A stretch of 45,567 bases of DNA from Cyanobacteriota bacterium. Lineage in GTDB: Bacteria; Cyanobacteriota; Cyanobacteriia; Pseudanabaenales; Pseudanabaenaceae. The notes under the pieces are model-generated. The model did no database searches and was not told the origin of the DNA. It saw nothing but the letters and a program-made list of their open reading frames with translations. Below, piece by piece: positions 25,462 to 34,611 of the stretch. The number at the start of each line of letters is the position of its first letter. The first letter of the stretch is position 1. The stretch covers positions 1 through 45,567 of the forward strand of contig JANXUJ010000098.1 of assembly GCA_025356295.1 (NCBI GenBank), in the 5' to 3' direction. The position numbers and the translations under genes were made by a program.

Positions 25462-27084
25462 CTATTGTCTTCCTGCTAATAAATAAGTAATCATCTGCCC
25501 CTTACCCTTGATTTCAATCTCTCTTCTTGACTCAAATCTATATTTGTTTTTTAAAAGTTGATAGGTTACTTCCGTTACTTGAATGCAGCCAGCTATCCCG
25601 TGAGACTCCATGCGACTGGCAACATTCACCGTATCGCCCCAGAGGTCATAAATAAATTTCTTTGTCCCAATCACCCCTGCGATCGCTTGCCCCGTGTGGA
25701 TACCAATCCGCAGTAAAAAAGGACTGCCGTCAGTACGCTTAAATTGCTGAATTGATGTTTGCATTTCTAAAGCCATTTCGGCGATCGCTTCTGCATGATC
25801 TTTACTAGGCACAGGTAGCCCCCCAACTGCCATATAAGAATCTCCAATAGTTTTGATCTTTTCAAGATCATATACATCGACTAACCGATCAAACTCTGAA
25901 AATATTCCATTAAGAAAATTAACCATCTCTGTAGCAGAAATAGAAGCTGCGTATTCAGTGAATTTCACAATATCTGCGAATAGAACTGTAACCTCTTCAA
26001 AAGTATCAGCAACAATTGCCTCATTGTTTTTGTCATTTGTGAGTGTATCTAGCATTGAATCTGGAGATACATCTAACATCTCGTTCGGATATGTCTCTAA
26101 AATTCTAGTCTCTAAAGCTCTATTTGATAAAGCCTTAGATTGTGATAATTTCAATCGTTCGATAATCTCTAGAGGCAGAACGTTCAACAACAAGCGTTCT
26201 GACTTCATCTGTTCAATCCGCAGCTTCTCTTCCGCACGCCGCCGCTCTTGAGATTCCATCCCCAAAGACAATAAATCTGCTAATGAACTCGCAAAACTAT
26301 GCTCTTCTGTTAGCCATAAACGTTCTACTTCAACATGCTCAAAAGCAATTAAACCCGTCAACTCGCTATCAATCTCAAAAGTTTCGATCAATAAAGATAC
26401 TGTCCCATTAGGTTTGAAATAGGGAACGATCAGTTCTCGTAAATCTTCTTCTTCTTCGATATCTTCCACACTCATACTGTGCTTTGATTGTAGTGCTGCA
26501 AAGAAATTGGGATACTGCTGAGAAGTTAAAAAATCTGCTTCTGTGTGGGTATTGGTACTTTTGATATATAGATCAAGGCAATGCAGTAAAGTCTTGGTGG
26601 TGTCAAAAAGCCAAATACTCACACGTTCTACGTTCAAAGCATGACTACCCGTACTTGTGATATTTTGAACAGCAACTATAAAATCACCCTGATTAATTGA
26701 TTTATCTTTAGTTAAGCTAAACAAAATATTTTGCTGTTTGAGAAGTTGCCCCTCTCGGCGATTTAACACAAAGTTTGTACGTTGCAGAGAAGCTCTTAAG
26801 GCATTCAGTTCATTAGTTCGTTCTTGCACACGCAATTCTAATTCTTGATTTGACTGTTCTAGTTGGAGAGCTTTAAGTAGTCCTGCAAAAATGGCGATCG
26901 CTAATATTGCATAACATAGCAAAATTATAGGCAAAATTATAGTTTGTGCATGATCACTGGTTAATTCTATAGATTGCGATATAAATCCAACTAATAGACA
27001 GGTCTGAATAACAATTGGAACTACTAAAATTACTTTAAGCGGAATATTTCTTAATGAGTTGGTTACATACGATACTTTAATCAT
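25462..27084 (-). CDS. Membrane-anchored class III adenylate cyclase with GAF-like domain
   Basis: A 540-residue signalling enzyme. Two N-terminal membrane segments (about residues 15-35 and 48-70) are followed by a short coiled coil (EQSNQELELRVQERTNEL), a GAF-like sensor region (about 120-280) and a second linker helix. The cyclase domain comes last: metal-binding aspartates in LFADIVKFTEYAA and TIGDSYMAVGG, adenine-selecting lysine in EKIKTIGD and aspartate in IYDLWGDTVNVASRM, and the transition-state Asn and Arg in the same NVASR motif. The Lys/Asp pair points to cAMP rather than cGMP. The GAF ligand is unknown. It precedes ribD by 17 bp. Confidence 0.9.
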   Translation of the reverse strand: MIKVSYVTNSLRNIPLKVILVVPIVIQTCLLVGFISQSIELTSDHAQTIILPIILLCYAILAIAIFAGLLKALQLEQSNQELELRVQERTNELNALRASLQRTNFVLNRREGQLLKQQNILFSLTKDKSINQGDFIVAVQNITSTGSHALNVERVSIWLFDTTKTLLHCLDLYIKSTNTHTEADFLTSQQYPNFFAALQSKHSMSVEDIEEEEDLRELIVPYFKPNGTVSLLIETFEIDSELTGLIAFEHVEVERLWLTEEHSFASSLADLLSLGMESQERRRAEEKLRIEQMKSERLLLNVLPLEIIERLKLSQSKALSNRALETRILETYPNEMLDVSPDSMLDTLTNDKNNEAIVADTFEEVTVLFADIVKFTEYAASISATEMVNFLNGIFSEFDRLVDVYDLEKIKTIGDSYMAVGGLPVPSKDHAEAIAEMALEMQTSIQQFKRTDGSPFLLRIGIHTGQAIAGVIGTKKFIYDLWGDTVNVASRMESHGIAGCIQVTEVTYQLLKNKYRFESRREIEIKGKGQMITYLLAGRQ

Positions 27085-27158
27085 GTTCAGACAAAATATT
27101 AATCTACCCTAGAGCGATCGCTATCAGTGGTCAATTCGCATAATTGCTGAATTTTTTG

Positions 27159-27383
27159 TTAGCTTTCTCGGTTGGAGATCACATCAATCGTAAAACCGTT
27201 GCCACTAACTTTTTGCCCATCTCGAATTTTGCAGGCTTTGCGTAACTCCATCAAACCATCTACCTGCACATCCCCCTGAGCAACCATCAGTTTTGCGGCT
27301 CCTCCCGTATCAGTAACCCCACAGACTTTTAGTAAATTGCACAACGTAATATATTCACCAGTCAGTTCAAATGTTTCGTTCAT
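27159..27383 (-). CDS. RNA-binding S4 domain protein (YbcJ/YaaA-like)
   Basis: A 74-residue single S4 domain. The pattern YITLCNLLKVCGVTDTGGAAK, then LMVAQGDVQVDGLMELRKACKIRDGQKV, is the YbcJ-like S4 fold seen in small RNA-binding proteins. Targets are probably structured rRNA or tRNA, unproven here. It stands between the cyclase gene (75 bp downstream) and the divergent prfC gene. Confidence 0.85.
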   Translation of the reverse strand: MNETFELTGEYITLCNLLKVCGVTDTGGAAKLMVAQGDVQVDGLMELRKACKIRDGQKVSGNGFTIDVISNRES

Positions 27384-27404
27384 TGATGGAGCTACAAGAT
27401 AGTA

Positions 27405-27455
27405 TTAGCAAAAGCAGCGCAAAGCGCCACCCTTCCTAACACTACCAAAAACACG
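27405..27455. repeat. Decayed copy of the palindrome family
   Basis: The core GCAGCGC-AAA-GCGCCAC is followed by CCTTCCTAACACT, which pairs poorly with AGTATTAG on the left. It has the family core but many mismatches in the arms. It lies between the divergent starts of the S4 gene and prfC. Confidence 0.45.
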
Positions 27456-27504
27456 CATAATAGATGCAGTATCGATCAAACTTAAAGAGTTCGTTAGAGT
27501 TTCC

Positions 27505-29121
27505 ATGAGTCAACTGTGGCACGAGTTAGAGCGCGAAGTCGAACGGCGGCGCACCTTTGCAATTATTTCGCACCCCGATGCGGGGAAAACAACGCTAACT
27601 GAAAAGTTATTGCTATACGGAGGTGCGATCCATCTTGCGGGAGCCGTCAAAGCTAGGGCAGCCCAACGTCATGCTACCTCTGACTGGATGGAATTAGAAA
27701 AACAACGCGGGATTTCGATTACTTCAACCGTGTTGCAGTTTGACTATATGGGCTACTGCATTAACTTGCTGGATACGCCTGGTCACAAAGATTTTAGTGA
27801 AGATACTTATCGCACGCTGGCTGCTGCTGACAATGCGGTGATGTTAGTCGATGGCGCAAAGGGGCTAGAGCCACAGACGCGTAAGTTATTTGAAGTTTGT
27901 CGAATGCGATCGCTGCCTATTTTTACGTTCATCAACAAAATGGATCGCCCTACTCGCGAACCACTTGATTTATTGGATGAAATCGAGAAAGAGTTAGGGA
28001 TTACGCCTTATGTGATGAATTGGGCGATCGGTACGGGAGATCAGTTTAAAGGTGTATACGATCGCGCGACTAAGACGGTGCATCTATTTCAACGCAGTTC
28101 GCATGGACAGAGAGAAGCTGAAGTTAATATCTATCCCCTTGATGATCCTCAAGCAATCAAGTTCATTGGCAAAGACCTCTACCATCAACTTTTAGAAGAT
28201 TTAGAAGTTATTGATTCTCTCGGTGCAGAATGGAATACTCAAGACTTACATCGCGGTAAACTCACGCCGATTTTCTTTGGTAGTGCGATGACAAACTTTG
28301 GAGTGGAGCTATTCCTGAAGTCTTTTTTAGAATGTGGTCTTACTCCCACAGTTCATGACAGCTCTAGTGGGGAAGTCTCACCTACTGATGAAGATTTCTC
28401 CGCTTTTGTGTTCAAGCTTCAAGCAAATATGGATCCACGCCATCGCGATCGCATTGCTTTTGTACGGGTTTGTTCGGGCAAGTTTGAAAAAGACATGAGC
28501 GTTACCCATTTACGAAGTGGTAAGGTAATTCGGCTTTCCCATGCTCAAAAGCTATTTGGTCAAGATCGTGAAGCGATCGATGTCGCCTATGCGGGTGATG
28601 TGATTGGCTTAAACAATCCTGGAATGTTCGCGATCGGTGACACCATTTACTTCGGTAAAAAGCGACAATATGCAGGGATTCCCAGCTTCTCACCAGAGCT
28701 TTTTTGTACTTTACGCAATCCCAACCCTTCTAAGTTCAAGCAATTCCGTAAAGGTATATCCGAACTGCAAGAGGAAGGCGCAATTCAAATTATGTATTCT
28801 GTTGATGAAGCTAAGCGTGATCCGATTCTCGCCGCAGTGGGGCAGTTGCAGTTTGAGGTCGCTCAGTACAGGCTCCAGAGTGAATACAATGTGGAGACTA
28901 TTCTTGAATCCATGCCCTATTCAGTTGCCAGATGGGTGACGGATGGCTGGGATACTCTTGAATCAGTTGGTAGACTGTTTAACACAATGGTAGTCAAAGA
29001 CAGTTTAAATCGTCCTGTGCTTCTATTTAAGAACCAATGGAACTTAAATCAAGTGGAAGCTGATCATCCTAAACTAAGATTAAAGGCGATCGCTCCAATT
29101 TCTGAGTTAATTACCTCTTAG
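27505..29121 (+). CDS. prfC: Peptide chain release factor 3
   Basis: A 538-residue translational GTPase that recycles RF1/RF2 after peptide release. G1 is [19 protein letters not shown], the switch I region contains [18 protein letters not shown]3 is [14 protein letters not shown], and G4 is [20 protein letters not shown]. Domain II and the C-terminal [24 protein letters not shown] are typical of RF3 rather than EF-G. It has no obvious operon partners. It ends near the convergent ExbB/MotA-like gene at a bidirectional hairpin. Confidence 0.96.
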   Translation: MSQLWHELEREVERRRTFAIISHPDAGKTTLTEKLLLYGGAIHLAGAVKARAAQRHATSDWMELEKQRGISITSTVLQFDYMGYCINLLDTPGHKDFSEDTYRTLAAADNAVMLVDGAKGLEPQTRKLFEVCRMRSLPIFTFINKMDRPTREPLDLLDEIEKELGITPYVMNWAIGTGDQFKGVYDRATKTVHLFQRSSHGQREAEVNIYPLDDPQAIKFIGKDLYHQLLEDLEVIDSLGAEWNTQDLHRGKLTPIFFGSAMTNFGVELFLKSFLECGLTPTVHDSSSGEVSPTDEDFSAFVFKLQANMDPRHRDRIAFVRVCSGKFEKDMSVTHLRSGKVIRLSHAQKLFGQDREAIDVAYAGDVIGLNNPGMFAIGDTIYFGKKRQYAGIPSFSPELFCTLRNPNPSKFKQFRKGISELQEEGAIQIMYSVDEAKRDPILAAVGQLQFEVAQYRLQSEYNVETILESMPYSVARWVTDGWDTLESVGRLFNTMVVKDSLNRPVLLFKNQWNLNQVEADHPKLRLKAIAPISELITS

Positions 29122-29150
29122 CGATTCAAGCTTGCCCTTAATAAAAAAAG

Positions 29151-29187
29151 TAATAAAAAAGCTTCGCTCAGCGAAGCTTTTTTATTA
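29151..29187. terminator. Bidirectional terminator hairpin between prfC and the ExbB-like gene
   Basis: A 17-bp perfect stem (29151-29167 with 29171-29187) has a TCA loop and core GCTTCGC-TCA-GCGAAGC, with six A and six T beside it. The stop codon of the minus-strand gene lies in the right arm. Confidence 0.85.
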
Positions 29188-29820
29188 AGAACGAGCTTGA
29201 ATACGTTGCCAATGCTGGCGATAGATTAGCTCTAGCTGATTACCACACTTCATAAATAGCTGGGCTTGCTGATCTTGGAGCGCTAGGAATAAACGATGAA
29301 ATGCTGATGTAAAAATCGCAATTACTAAACCTGTAGCCGTAGTAATTAGCGCCTCACCGATACCTTGAGTTAGCGAGCCTGATTTTGTATTTGCCGCAAC
29401 ATCACCGATTTTGAGCGAACTAAATGAAATAATTAGCCCTGTTATAGTTCCGAGTAGACCTAACAAAGGTGCAAGCGTAATTGCTGCTTCGAGAAGTTTT
29501 TCCCCTTTGAGCATTCCTGCTAGCTCTTCATCAGCACTACTTTCAAGAGCTAGTCGAAACAGTTCAGGTTCAGGCTCTTCTAAGCATAGAGGCGCATTAA
29601 GAAAGCGTCCCACTGGGACTTTAATTGATTGTTCCGCTATCTCAGCCGCAAGTTTTAAATCTTGGCGAGCTACGGTCAAAATATTCTCGGCAGTTTTTTG
29701 TTCTAGCCTAAGAATACCGACCCAAAAAATTAACCGCTCCATGATCCCTGCTAAGGCAAACACCGATAGAGCGATGAGCGGATACATGACCAGCCCGCCC
29801 GCCTTAATCAGATCAATCAC
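29185..29820 (-). CDS. MotA/TolQ/ExbB proton channel family protein
   Basis: A 211-residue inner-membrane protein with three membrane segments: about residues 10-30, then a long pair around 115-140 and 155-180 ([20 protein letters not shown] and [20 protein letters not shown]). This is the ExbB/TolQ arrangement that uses proton flow to energise an ExbD/TolR and TonB/TolA partner. No ExbD or TonB gene follows, so the partner must lie elsewhere. The GTG start (29820) overlaps the end of rbfA by 8 bases (GTGATTGA), implying coupled translation. Confidence 0.88.
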   Translation of the reverse strand: MIDLIKAGGLVMYPLIALSVFALAGIMERLIFWVGILRLEQKTAENILTVARQDLKLAAEIAEQSIKVPVGRFLNAPLCLEEPEPELFRLALESSADEELAGMLKGEKLLEAAITLAPLLGLLGTITGLIISFSSLKIGDVAANTKSGSLTQGIGEALITTATGLVIAIFTSAFHRLFLALQDQQAQLFMKCGNQLELIYRQHWQRIQARS

Positions 29821-30262
29821 TTTGTGCTGACTCCTGTTGCTCTAGTTCTTGATGCTTTGATTCTTGATTCTCTAATTCTTGATATTCTGGGTTTGACTCT
29901 CTTTCTTCGCGTTCTCGGCTCAGTTGATTGATCAGCGACAGGACTTTGACACCGCGTTCAAAGGAGCGATCTTCATGAAATATAACTTCAGGGACGCGGC
30001 GCAGTGCTAGTCTTTGACCGACTTCACGCTTGATGAAGCCCGTGGCTGAAACCAGAGCTTCCATGGTTTGTTGGCGTGCTTCTTCAGTACCATAAATGCT
30101 GACAAAGATTTTTACATGTTGAAGGTCTCCTGAGAGTTCGGCATCGGTAACACTGACCATGCCCATCCCAACGCGATCGTCTTTGATATCTTTCAGCAAC
30201 ATATTGCTGACTTCTCGCTTAATTAGTTCGGCGACACGAGCAACTCGTCTTGTAGTAGCCAT
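29813..30262 (-). CDS. rbfA: Ribosome-binding factor A
   Basis: A 149-residue KH-fold factor needed for late 30S maturation and cold growth. Family motifs are [36 protein letters not shown] and [18 protein letters not shown]. The last 35 residues form a hydrophilic Glu/Gln-rich tail with near-repeats ([19 protein letters not shown]), longer than in E. coli. It overlaps the ExbB-like gene by 8 bases. RNase III and rimM, two other ribosome maturation genes, lie 3-4 kb away in the opposite direction. Confidence 0.94.
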   Translation of the reverse strand: MATTRRVARVAELIKREVSNMLLKDIKDDRVGMGMVSVTDAELSGDLQHVKIFVSIYGTEEARQQTMEALVSATGFIKREVGQRLALRRVPEVIFHEDRSFERGVKVLSLINQLSREREERESNPEYQELENQESKHQELEQQESAQSD

Positions 30263-30338
30263 AGGTTTATATTTGTCGGGTATATACTGATTTTATTGCG
30301 ATTTTATTGATTTTTTGAGATTTGTGCTTGAGTTAAAA

Positions 30339-30542
30339 CTAAGCAATATCTAGTCCTAGCATAGCTCTTAATACCAGTGATACACCGATAAAACCGCTAA
30401 CGATCGCCGAAATCATAGCGATCGCGGTGACGGGCTTGTTGAGTAAGGGAATGATCGGCGCAATGACAACAGACAGAACGCCACCAGTAATTAGAGCTAA
30501 GAATTTGGGATAGCGAAGTAAATTTTGGATAAAGTTTTTCAT
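30339..30542 (-). CDS. DUF751 (Ycf33-like) small membrane protein
   Basis: A 67-residue protein with two membrane segments (about 15-35 and 40-60) starting MKNFIQNLLRYPKFLALITG, the pattern of DUF751/Ycf33, a family restricted to cyanobacteria and plastids. Its function is unknown. It precedes rbfA by 76 bp on the same strand and lies after the hairpin at 30613-30653. Confidence 0.85.
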   Translation of the reverse strand: MKNFIQNLLRYPKFLALITGGVLSVVIAPIIPLLNKPVTAIAMISAIVSGFIGVSLVLRAMLGLDIA

Positions 30543-30612
30543 AATCTAGTTAGTTTAATACTTTGGTAAGAGATTTTGCGAAGTAGCTAGGCATAATTAA
30601 AAAAATCAAATT

Positions 30613-30653
30613 CAATACCTATACTGTCCGCGCAGCGGACAGTATAGGTATTG
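30613..30653. terminator. Hairpin after the DUF4337 gene
   Basis: A 19-bp perfect stem (30613-30631 with 30635-30653) surrounds a GCA loop; the core is TGTCCGC-GCA-GCGGACA. It lies 31 bp beyond the DUF4337 stop codon on the minus strand. Unlike most family members, its stem is not A/T-tracted. Confidence 0.75.
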
Positions 30654-30683
30654 GGGGTTTTATATTTAATTGCGGCTAGCTAC

Positions 30684-31439
30684 TTAAAAAATTTGAATCT
30701 TTGGCTCAGACTGAGGCAAGCTTGAAATTGGTTGATAAGTCTTTTGGACTGGCTCGTGAATTTGGTTGTCTGATAAAACTTTAGTCAACGCATCTGGATG
30801 ATAATCCCAGTTTAGTAGCCCTGCGAGTCCCATGAATAGTCCAAAGGCGGCAGGAACCATCGCGGCTCCATAGAGCCAACCTTTTTGAGTGAGTGAAGTC
30901 ATCGCGAGTAAAGCGATCGCGAGAGCAAATGCAGCCTCTGACAAGTCAAACTGGTCGTCATGGACGTTCAGTTGATCGTACAGTTTTTCGCTATCCTGAG
31001 CTTGTTTTTGCAATCCATCTTTTTCTTTGTCTTGCTTCGCGGCGATCGCTTCGTACTTAGCGATTTCTTTGGCGATTTCTATGTTGTAGTTAGCGCGGAG
31101 ATTGGGTTGCTGTACTTGGGCTTGTAGAGCCAGAGCTTGCAACTTTAGCTGTGCAACTGTCGATTTGGCAATCTCAGCTCGCATATTTCGAGCTTGATAA
31201 AATGACCATGTATCAATGCGATCGGCTTGGGCTTTTTGCATAGCCTGAACCACATTGTCACTTTTGACTTTGCATACGCCCATAAAAGTAACAAACAAAA
31301 CCACGGTGATGGCAACGTAATTATTCAGTTGGCTTTTGTTTTTCTGCTTTTTCTCTTCTTGCGGATCAGTGGGTTTATTTTGATCGCCTGACTCTTCGTT
31401 ATGCTCTTCAATAACGTCAGAAATATCGGATAGTTCCAT
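30684..31439 (-). CDS. DUF4337 family membrane protein
   Basis: A 251-residue protein matching the DUF4337 layout: an acidic/polar N-terminus (ELSDISDVIEEHNEESGDQN), one membrane segment (about residues 42-58), a helical stretch with the typical ADRIDTWSFYQARNMRAEIA motif, a coiled coil (about 115-150) and two further membrane segments (about 165-185, 188-210). The C-terminal 35 residues are polar and Pro/Gln-rich. No function is established for the family. It diverges from the ABC-F gene. Confidence 0.85.
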   Translation of the reverse strand: MELSDISDVIEEHNEESGDQNKPTDPQEEKKQKNKSQLNNYVAITVVLFVTFMGVCKVKSDNVVQAMQKAQADRIDTWSFYQARNMRAEIAKSTVAQLKLQALALQAQVQQPNLRANYNIEIAKEIAKYEAIAAKQDKEKDGLQKQAQDSEKLYDQLNVHDDQFDLSEAAFALAIALLAMTSLTQKGWLYGAAMVPAAFGLFMGLAGLLNWDYHPDALTKVLSDNQIHEPVQKTYQPISSLPQSEPKIQIF

Positions 31440-31552
31440 AACTTTTGGGTGTGTTTTGATCTCGGTGTTAGATTAACGCGTGGATTGATGCATTTGTTAC
31501 AAAAAAATGTTAATCTTAATAAAAAGTTAAGTTTTGTTGCTACCCCAAACCT

Positions 31553-33292
31553 ATGCTTCGTCTTGAACACATTCAAAAAATTTATCCCACTGGTGAAGTC
31601 CTTAAGGACGTGAACTGGGAAGTCAAAACAGGCGATCGCATTGGTTTGGTCGGCGTAAATGGCGCAGGGAAATCAACACAACTAAAAATTATTGCAGGGG
31701 AGACTGAACCCACATCGGGGCAGATCGTGCGTCCGACTAGCCTCAAAATCGCTTATCTCAGTCAAGAATTTGATGTTGAGGAGACGCGAACTGTCAAACA
31801 AGAAATGTGGCAAGCATTCCAAGAAGTTCGGGAAACCCAAAAAGAACTTGAAAAGGTACATCATCACCTAGAAAACCTCAAAGATGGTGAAGATTATGAG
31901 CCAATCATCAAGCAGATGGATCGTCTCCAACGTAAGTTTGAAGACTGCAATGGTTATGAACTTGAAAGCCGTATCGACAAGCTTTTACCTGATCTGGGAT
32001 TTAAAGCTGAGGACTGCGATCGCTCTGTAAGTGAATATAGCGGCGGCTGGCAAATGCGAATGGGCTTAGGCAAGATTTTGCTACAATCGCCCGACTTGTT
32101 ACTGCTAGATGAACCGACTAACCACTTAGATTTGGAAACTATCGAATGGTTAGAAAAATATCTGCGATCGCTCAGCACGCCGATGGTGATTGTGTCCCAT
32201 GACCGTGAGTTTCTAGATCGTCTCTGCACCTCGATTGTCGAAACCGAGCGCGGCGTATCAAGTACTTATTTGGGTAATTATTCTTCTTATCTTGCTCAAA
32301 AAGCTGAAGCTAAAGCTGCACAGGGAGCCGCTTTTGAACGCCAACAAAAATATATTGAAAAACAACAAGTATTTGTCGATCGCTTTAGAGCAAGTGCTAC
32401 TCGCAGTACGCAAGCCAAGAGTCGCGAAAAGCAACTCGACAAAATTGATCGCATCGAAGCTCCTGACGGTGATGTACGCGGTCTCAAGTTTCATTTCCCA
32501 CCCGCCTCTCGGAGTGGACGCGTCACGGTCGAAGTGAAAGACCTCACCCATGCTTATGGAGATCAGATTCTATTTTTGGGTGCAAATCTGGAAATCGAAA
32601 GAGGCGATCGCGTGGCTTTTTTGGGGCCAAATGGAGCAGGGAAATCAACTCTACTACGCATGGTAGTTGGCAAAGAGGACTATAACGAAGGTGAAATCGA
32701 ACTTGGACATAATGTATTAGTTGGATATTTTGAGCAGAATCAAGCTGAAGCTCTCGATCTACGCAAAAATGTGTTTGCCACTATCCATGATGACTTCCCA
32801 AAGCTTACTCATGAAGAAGTACGCGGTATTCTCGGAAAATTCTTGTTTAGCGGCGACACTGTCCATAAAAATGTTCGCGATCTCAGCGGCGGCGAAAAAG
32901 CGCGTCTCGCCCTTGCCAAGATGCTGCTGACTCCTGTAAACTTCCTGATCCTTGATGAGCCGACTAACCATCTTGATATCCCTGCTAAAGAAATGCTAGA
33001 AGCAGCTTTGCGGGAATATGAAGGTACGGTGGCAGTTATTTCTCATGATCGATACTTTATCTCCCAAGTCGCTAACAAAATCGTTGAAATCCGTGACGGT
33101 GATTTGTGCGTGTATGCAGGGGATTATGCCTACTATCAACAGAAAAAGGAGGAAGAAGCAAGAGAAGCTAAGCACAAAGCTGAACTAGCGGCAAAAGATC
33201 AAAAGGATGCTGTGAGAAAGCAGAAAGAGAAGGACAAACAAGCGGAGAAACGTCAAGAAAAACAACAGCAGAAAGAAAAAGCAAAGCAGTAA
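31553..33292 (+). CDS. ABC-F family ATPase (Uup/EttA-like)
   Basis: A 579-residue cytoplasmic protein with two ABC domains and no membrane segments. The first has Walker A GVNGAGKST (about residues 34-42), signature SGGWQMRMGLGKILL and Walker B LLLDEPTNHLD. The second has GPNGAGKST, LSGGEKARLALAKMLL and LILDEPTNHLD. A linker of about 80 residues between them (LAQKAEAKAAQGAAFERQQK and on) is the P-site tRNA-interaction motif region, and the tail is Lys/Glu-rich coiled coil. ABC-F proteins act on ribosomes or, for Uup, in DNA processing. It precedes rnc by 16 bp and is likely cotranscribed. Confidence 0.93.
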   Translation: MLRLEHIQKIYPTGEVLKDVNWEVKTGDRIGLVGVNGAGKSTQLKIIAGETEPTSGQIVRPTSLKIAYLSQEFDVEETRTVKQEMWQAFQEVRETQKELEKVHHHLENLKDGEDYEPIIKQMDRLQRKFEDCNGYELESRIDKLLPDLGFKAEDCDRSVSEYSGGWQMRMGLGKILLQSPDLLLLDEPTNHLDLETIEWLEKYLRSLSTPMVIVSHDREFLDRLCTSIVETERGVSSTYLGNYSSYLAQKAEAKAAQGAAFERQQKYIEKQQVFVDRFRASATRSTQAKSREKQLDKIDRIEAPDGDVRGLKFHFPPASRSGRVTVEVKDLTHAYGDQILFLGANLEIERGDRVAFLGPNGAGKSTLLRMVVGKEDYNEGEIELGHNVLVGYFEQNQAEALDLRKNVFATIHDDFPKLTHEEVRGILGKFLFSGDTVHKNVRDLSGGEKARLALAKMLLTPVNFLILDEPTNHLDIPAKEMLEAALREYEGTVAVISHDRYFISQVANKIVEIRDGDLCVYAGDYAYYQQKKEEEAREAKHKAELAAKDQKDAVRKQKEKDKQAEKRQEKQQQKEKAKQ

Positions 33293-33308
33293 GCCGCGCG
33301 GCTCTAGA

Positions 33309-33992
33309 ATGAAAAATTTATTTGTTTTTAGTAATCAAAATTTATTACAGATGGCTTTGACCCATCGCTCTTATGTTCATGAACATCCGCATGTGGGAGC
33401 AGACAATGAGCGTTTAGAGTTTTTGGGCGATGCAATTCTAAACTTTTTGAGTGGTTCCTATCTCTATCGTGAAAATTTAGATATAGGTGAAGACGAACTA
33501 ACTCGCCGCCGTGCAGCCTTGGTAGACGAAAAACAGCTAGCTAGTTTTGCGATCGCACTCGGACTTGACACCCAAATTTTGTTAGGTAAAGGAGCGCTGC
33601 GTGATGGCGGCAACAAGAGTGAAAATCTCTTGAGCTGTGTATTTGAGGCAGTGATTGGTGCTTTTTATCTTGATCGTAATTGTGATATTGAGTCTGTGCG
33701 ACCTTTTGTAGAGCAGTTATTTCGTTCAGTGCCGCCAGAGTTAGTAAATTTCCGCGCTGATCTTGATGCCAAAAATCGTTTACAGGAATGGGTGCAGTCT
33801 TATATTGGTCATACTCTGCCGCAATATGTCACCGAAAAAGTGGGTGGAACTGATCACACGCCCGAATTTGCGTCTAAAGTATATGTTGGCGATCGCTTAT
33901 ATGGTCAGAGTCGGCAAAATTTTTCTAGCAAAAAAGAAGCAGAACGTGCCGCTGCATTTGATGCGTTAGCCCAAATAGAAAGAATGTTATGA
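33309..33992 (+). CDS. rnc: Ribonuclease III
   Basis: A 227-residue double-strand-specific RNase. The catalytic signature NERLEFLGDAILNFL is at about residues 33-47, the second acidic site in CVFEAVIGAFYLDRN, and the C-terminal dsRNA-binding domain runs from about residue 155 (DAKNRLQEWVQSYIG to KKEAERAAAFDALAQIE). It processes rRNA precursors and structured mRNAs. The gap after the ABC-F gene is only 16 bp and contains the small palindrome AGCCGCGCGGCT (33292-33303). rimM follows 38 bp downstream, so the three genes may form one transcript. Confidence 0.95.
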   Translation: MKNLFVFSNQNLLQMALTHRSYVHEHPHVGADNERLEFLGDAILNFLSGSYLYRENLDIGEDELTRRRAALVDEKQLASFAIALGLDTQILLGKGALRDGGNKSENLLSCVFEAVIGAFYLDRNCDIESVRPFVEQLFRSVPPELVNFRADLDAKNRLQEWVQSYIGHTLPQYVTEKVGGTDHTPEFASKVYVGDRLYGQSRQNFSSKKEAERAAAFDALAQIERML

Positions 33993-34030
33993 AAACCTAC
34001 AATTTTTAGCACTACCGAATCAATAAATTT

Positions 34031-34576
34031 ATGACAGAAGACTGGTTAGTAATTGGCAAAATCGTTTCACCGCAAGGACTGAAGGGTGAAATGAGAATAT
34101 TGTCTTATTCGGATTTTCCTGAGAGGTTTGAAAAAGCAGGTAAACGCTGGATTGCGGCTTCTGAGAAAGAAGAGCCACAAGAGATCATGATGATTTCGGG
34201 ACGCGAAATAGCTGGTAAAAAGAATCTGTTTGTGGTGCGTCTCGAAGGAATTGATAATTGCGATCGCGCTGAAGATTTACGCAACTATGTGATGCTAATT
34301 CCTACTAGCGATCGCCCTACACTCGGACATAACGAATATATGATTGCGGACTTAGTTGGCTGTAATGTATTTCATCAACCGACAGGGAAGCTTTTGGGCG
34401 AGGTGATTGGCATCCTCTCCGCAGGAAATGATCTGTTAGAAGTGCGTAATCTGGAAAACAATGAGGTAGAGTTAATTCCTTTTGTCGAAGCGATCGCTCC
34501 TTTTGTCGATATCAACCAAAAAAGGATTGAAGTGATTCCCCCACGCGGTCTAATTGATAAGTGGCTTGAGGTTTAG
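34031..34576 (+). CDS. rimM: Ribosome maturation factor RimM
   Basis: A 181-residue two-domain factor that assists assembly of the 30S head with protein S19. The N-terminal domain begins WLVIGKIVSPQGLKGEMRIL; the C-terminal PRC-barrel has YMIADLVGCNVFHQPTGKLLG, LEVRN and VELIPFVEAIAPFVDI. The start at ATG 34031 and the length are standard. It follows rnc, a common functional neighbourhood of RNA maturation genes, and converges with the minus-strand 753-residue gene with no strong hairpin in the 35-bp gap. Confidence 0.95.
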   Translation: MTEDWLVIGKIVSPQGLKGEMRILSYSDFPERFEKAGKRWIAASEKEEPQEIMMISGREIAGKKNLFVVRLEGIDNCDRAEDLRNYVMLIPTSDRPTLGHNEYMIADLVGCNVFHQPTGKLLGEVIGILSAGNDLLEVRNLENNEVELIPFVEAIAPFVDINQKRIEVIPPRGLIDKWLEV

Positions 34577-34611
34577 AGATTTTAAAACTCTTTTAGACTA
34601 ATGGACTTAAA

